In this document: in pieces, positions 63,301 through 64,000 of the stretch
Layout: every line of letters starts with the position of its first letter
How positions within the stretch are numbered: the stretch's first letter is position 1
Source of the DNA: Paenibacillus fonticola DSM 21315
GTDB taxonomy: Bacteria > Bacillota > Bacilli > Paenibacillales > Paenibacillaceae
Direction: 5' to 3'
Length of the DNA: 64,000 nt
Assembly (NCBI RefSeq): GCF_000381905.1
Contig: NZ_KB907247.1
Span: 130,798-194,797, forward strand
Notes under the pieces: model-generated
The model's input: only the letters and a program-made list of their open reading frames with translations
Database searches by the model: none
What the model was told of the DNA's origin: nothing
Position numbers and translations under genes: made by a program

Positions 63301-63602
63301 GCAGTCAGGTGTTCAGTGTTAAGGACGGCCGTTTGCAGCTTGCCTTTAAGCCGGCGCTGCCAGGCTGGCTGTTCGATGAGCAGGGGGAAGTCGCATTTAA
63401 ATTTCTTGGGAGCACAAAAGTGACCTACTATAATCCGCGCCGGGCAGACACATTCGGCCCGGGTAGAGCGGCGGTTGAGCGAATTCGGCTAACGAAGATA
63501 AATGGCTCTAAAGCCGATACCGCCGGTGATGTCATAAGCGGTGAACTGGCGCATCAAATTCGGAATGGCCTTGTGGCAGCGATCGATATTTATTTAAACT
63601 AA
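60375..63602 (+). CDS. Large glycoside phosphorylase-like protein (GH94/GH161-type clan)
   Basis: 1075 aa from ATG 60375, chosen for TATGGAGGT upstream; GTG 60309 would add 22 residues. Cytosolic. N-terminal beta-sandwich (about 1–330; VRKVEITNISGEPMQLEVLDG), then an (alpha/alpha)-barrel with WSDHWTYNMDLVDGYLDI, VRQYGALVHDEEK, ATLDPYGMGVEMEGDKPGW and NDAMNGLPGLFGS; the Asp of WND corresponds to the general acid of cellobiose-phosphorylase relatives. Length fits oligoglucan phosphorylases such as the 1,2-beta type. It would split a beta-glucan oligomer with phosphate to give glucose 1-phosphate. Substrate is not settled by sequence. Controlled by the adjacent LacI protein. Confidence 0.75.
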   Translation: MSNYSFDQNSFVIKQFDKAKPFSSFLPGLAGLKGIPMWTFYVNRGQAVCSFGIRDKKSPIVEFSPASITYQSVSSKGFRTFIKREGAKGIYEPFQSAAPDAGAERKMVVLPNEIGIEEVNKEQGIGIKVTYFQVPNDDYAALVRKVEITNISGEPMQLEVLDGLPEILPYGVENAGYKEAGNLLRSWMEVYNWDNNIPYYRVRSSTSDSAEVSEVQSGHFYLSFGQDGKIVKPIVDFQIIFGDNTSLAFPDRFAERSLAELTVEQQYCTNKVPCGFTGVSVQLAAGETTTLYTLVGHIDSVERLNEKAPTIATPAYIAAKQAEAAQLTEELTEDIATRTSSPLFDAYCRQSYMDNFLRGGYPFLFENGRDGFVIHLYSRKHGDLERDYNFFSIAPEYYSQGNGNFRDANQNRRNDIYFNPRVGTFNIVTFFSLIQADGYNPLGVEGTSFTVPEQQAAGLGVWVKTSVSNTQIAEKLQALCLGKFTPGKVISMLADKNAGLLRSEEEILTGILSLAEQNIEAAFSEGYWSDHWTYNMDLVDGYLDIFPDRKEILLFGEEVYTFFDSPARVLPRSEKYVINGTKVRQYGALVHDEEKMKRFGLSLNDTNWLKTKHGAGEIFRTNLFVKLISLSLNKFATLDPYGMGVEMEGDKPGWNDAMNGLPGLFGSGMSETFELKRIVNLVIGASEIYGERQVELPAEMHQLLERVSLLMERQYAGELEQFDYWDQVAAAREQYRDEIRFGISGELKQISLSEAGRIYKQMLDKIDRGIERAIQLGDGLTPTYFVFEAVEYEPVTDAQGKPVISGYGLPKVIVKKFEAKPLPHFLEGPARWLKTIGDKAQAEKAYELIRQSDLFDKEIQMYKTSVSLDGESQEIGRIRAFTPGWLERESVFLHMSYKYLLALLKSGLYEQFFAEMKTSLVPFMDPAVYGRSTLENSSFIATSVNPDPHVHGRGFVARLSGSTAEFISMWIKMMMGSQVFSVKDGRLQLAFKPALPGWLFDEQGEVAFKFLGSTKVTYYNPRRADTFGPGRAAVERIRLTKINGSKADTAGDVISGELAHQIRNGLVAAIDIYLN

Positions 63603-64000
63603 TTTCTTAGTGTACATGTAATATGCAGTATATTATTGTTTACCAATGTTAGCCTGTGTTGACTCGCCTCTTCTTTAAATACACACTTGAACTACTTTGG
63701 TTTTTATAAACCACGATGTGGTGGCGTGTTACGGGTTTCGGGCATGAGCCAAGGGGACTTGACTATAGTCACTGTTCTTCTTGGCTTTTTCGTTGGATTC
63801 GCGAGCTCAATTGCAGTTAGCCAATGATGGATGCTGGGGAAAGTGCCTATTCTTTATTCCGCAACATTCGCAACATATTTAATCCCTAAGTACAATTGAA
63901 TCAGTCAGAATGATGTGATCGGATTGTACTATAAACCTTCCGGGCTAACTGTCGCTTTAAATCTGGAGGGAATGCCATCGGCAGCTGGAATATTCAAGTG
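63603..64000. other. Gene-poor window end with a terminator-like hairpin
   Basis: No gene could be supported. AGCCAAG (63747–63753) pairs with CTTGGCT (63780–63786) before TTTTT, a likely terminator. The loop contains the palindrome GACTATAGTC. A short open frame runs off the right edge (VIGLYYKPSGLTVALNLEGM) and may be part of a gene outside the window. Confidence 0.45.

Noticed and set aside
63890-64000. Start of a new gene at the right edge
   Set aside because: The ATG near 63972 lies too close to the GGAGGG motif and the frame is open without a start further upstream; too little sequence to decide.

Overview
The window looks like a chromosomal segment of an endospore-forming Firmicute of the Paenibacillus type. 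The evidence is a dnaB–dnaI primosome pair, thioredoxin next to uvrC, a three-gene sdhCAB operon, a KtrAB potassium system behind a c-di-AMP riboswitch, a YesM/YesN-type two-component pair beside a sugar ABC transporter, a gerA-type spore germination operon, S-layer-homology remnants, GGAGG-type ribosome binding sites and frequent TTG/GTG starts. Most of it reads as mid-GC core genome. AT-richer accessory patches lie at about 24.3–25.4 kb and 26.2–30.9 kb. No rRNA, tRNA, CRISPR array or intact insertion sequence was seen.

Layout. 0–9.8 kb: dnaB (cut by the window edge), dnaI, a small membrane protein, trxA, uvrC, a CPBP-family membrane protease convergent with uvrC, then promoter–riboswitch–terminator–ktrB–ktrA. 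9.9–12.9 kb: a YtrA-like GntR/ABC-2 operon whose ATPase appears to start at a CTG, and a LysR gene divergent from sdhCAB (13.2–16.5 kb). 16.9–21.4 kb: a complete LIV-type ABC transporter (livKHMGF). 21.4–22.1 kb: a gene-free repeat block. 22.2–24.0 kb: an L-ATC-hydrolase-like gene overlapping an N-carbamoyl-L-amino-acid amidohydrolase, which together resemble the two steps from 2-aminothiazoline-4-carboxylate to L-cysteine. 24.3–26.2 kb: an S66 peptidase and an IclR regulator. 26.5–31 kb: an island of secreted stalk-domain and SLH-like proteins, small orphan genes and broken genes.

31–35 kb: a YwaF-like membrane protein, a Mug-type DNA glycosylase and a polar amino acid ABC transporter, followed by a second, inverted copy of the 21.5-kb repeat. 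35.6–46.1 kb: response regulator and histidine kinase divergent from a sugar ABC transporter, then GH42 and GH1 glycosidases, a likely beta-galactoside/beta-glucoside uptake and hydrolysis locus. 46.2–50.7 kb: DUF2207, HAD, TPM-domain and LemA proteins. 51–53.3 kb: a new 59-aa ORF, a two-subunit ThrE-like exporter and a minimal L,D-transpeptidase. 53.8–57.4 kb: a gerA/gerB/gerC operon. 58–63.6 kb: a decayed SLH gene behind a promoter with a cre-like box, a 58-aa membrane protein, and a LacI regulator with a large glycoside phosphorylase; two identical LacI-type palindromes sit in this part.

The strongest non-gene signals are the c-di-AMP riboswitch with its terminator, the ~193-bp repeat present as an inverted pair 13.5 kb apart with its 43-bp higher-order minisatellite, four 25-bp tandem repeats before the sugar operon, the two LacI operators, and vestiges of a GGDEF gene and an SLH gene. 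Nothing here is clearly a new defence or mobile system. The repeat family and the ATC-hydrolase/LIV neighbourhood are the best leads.
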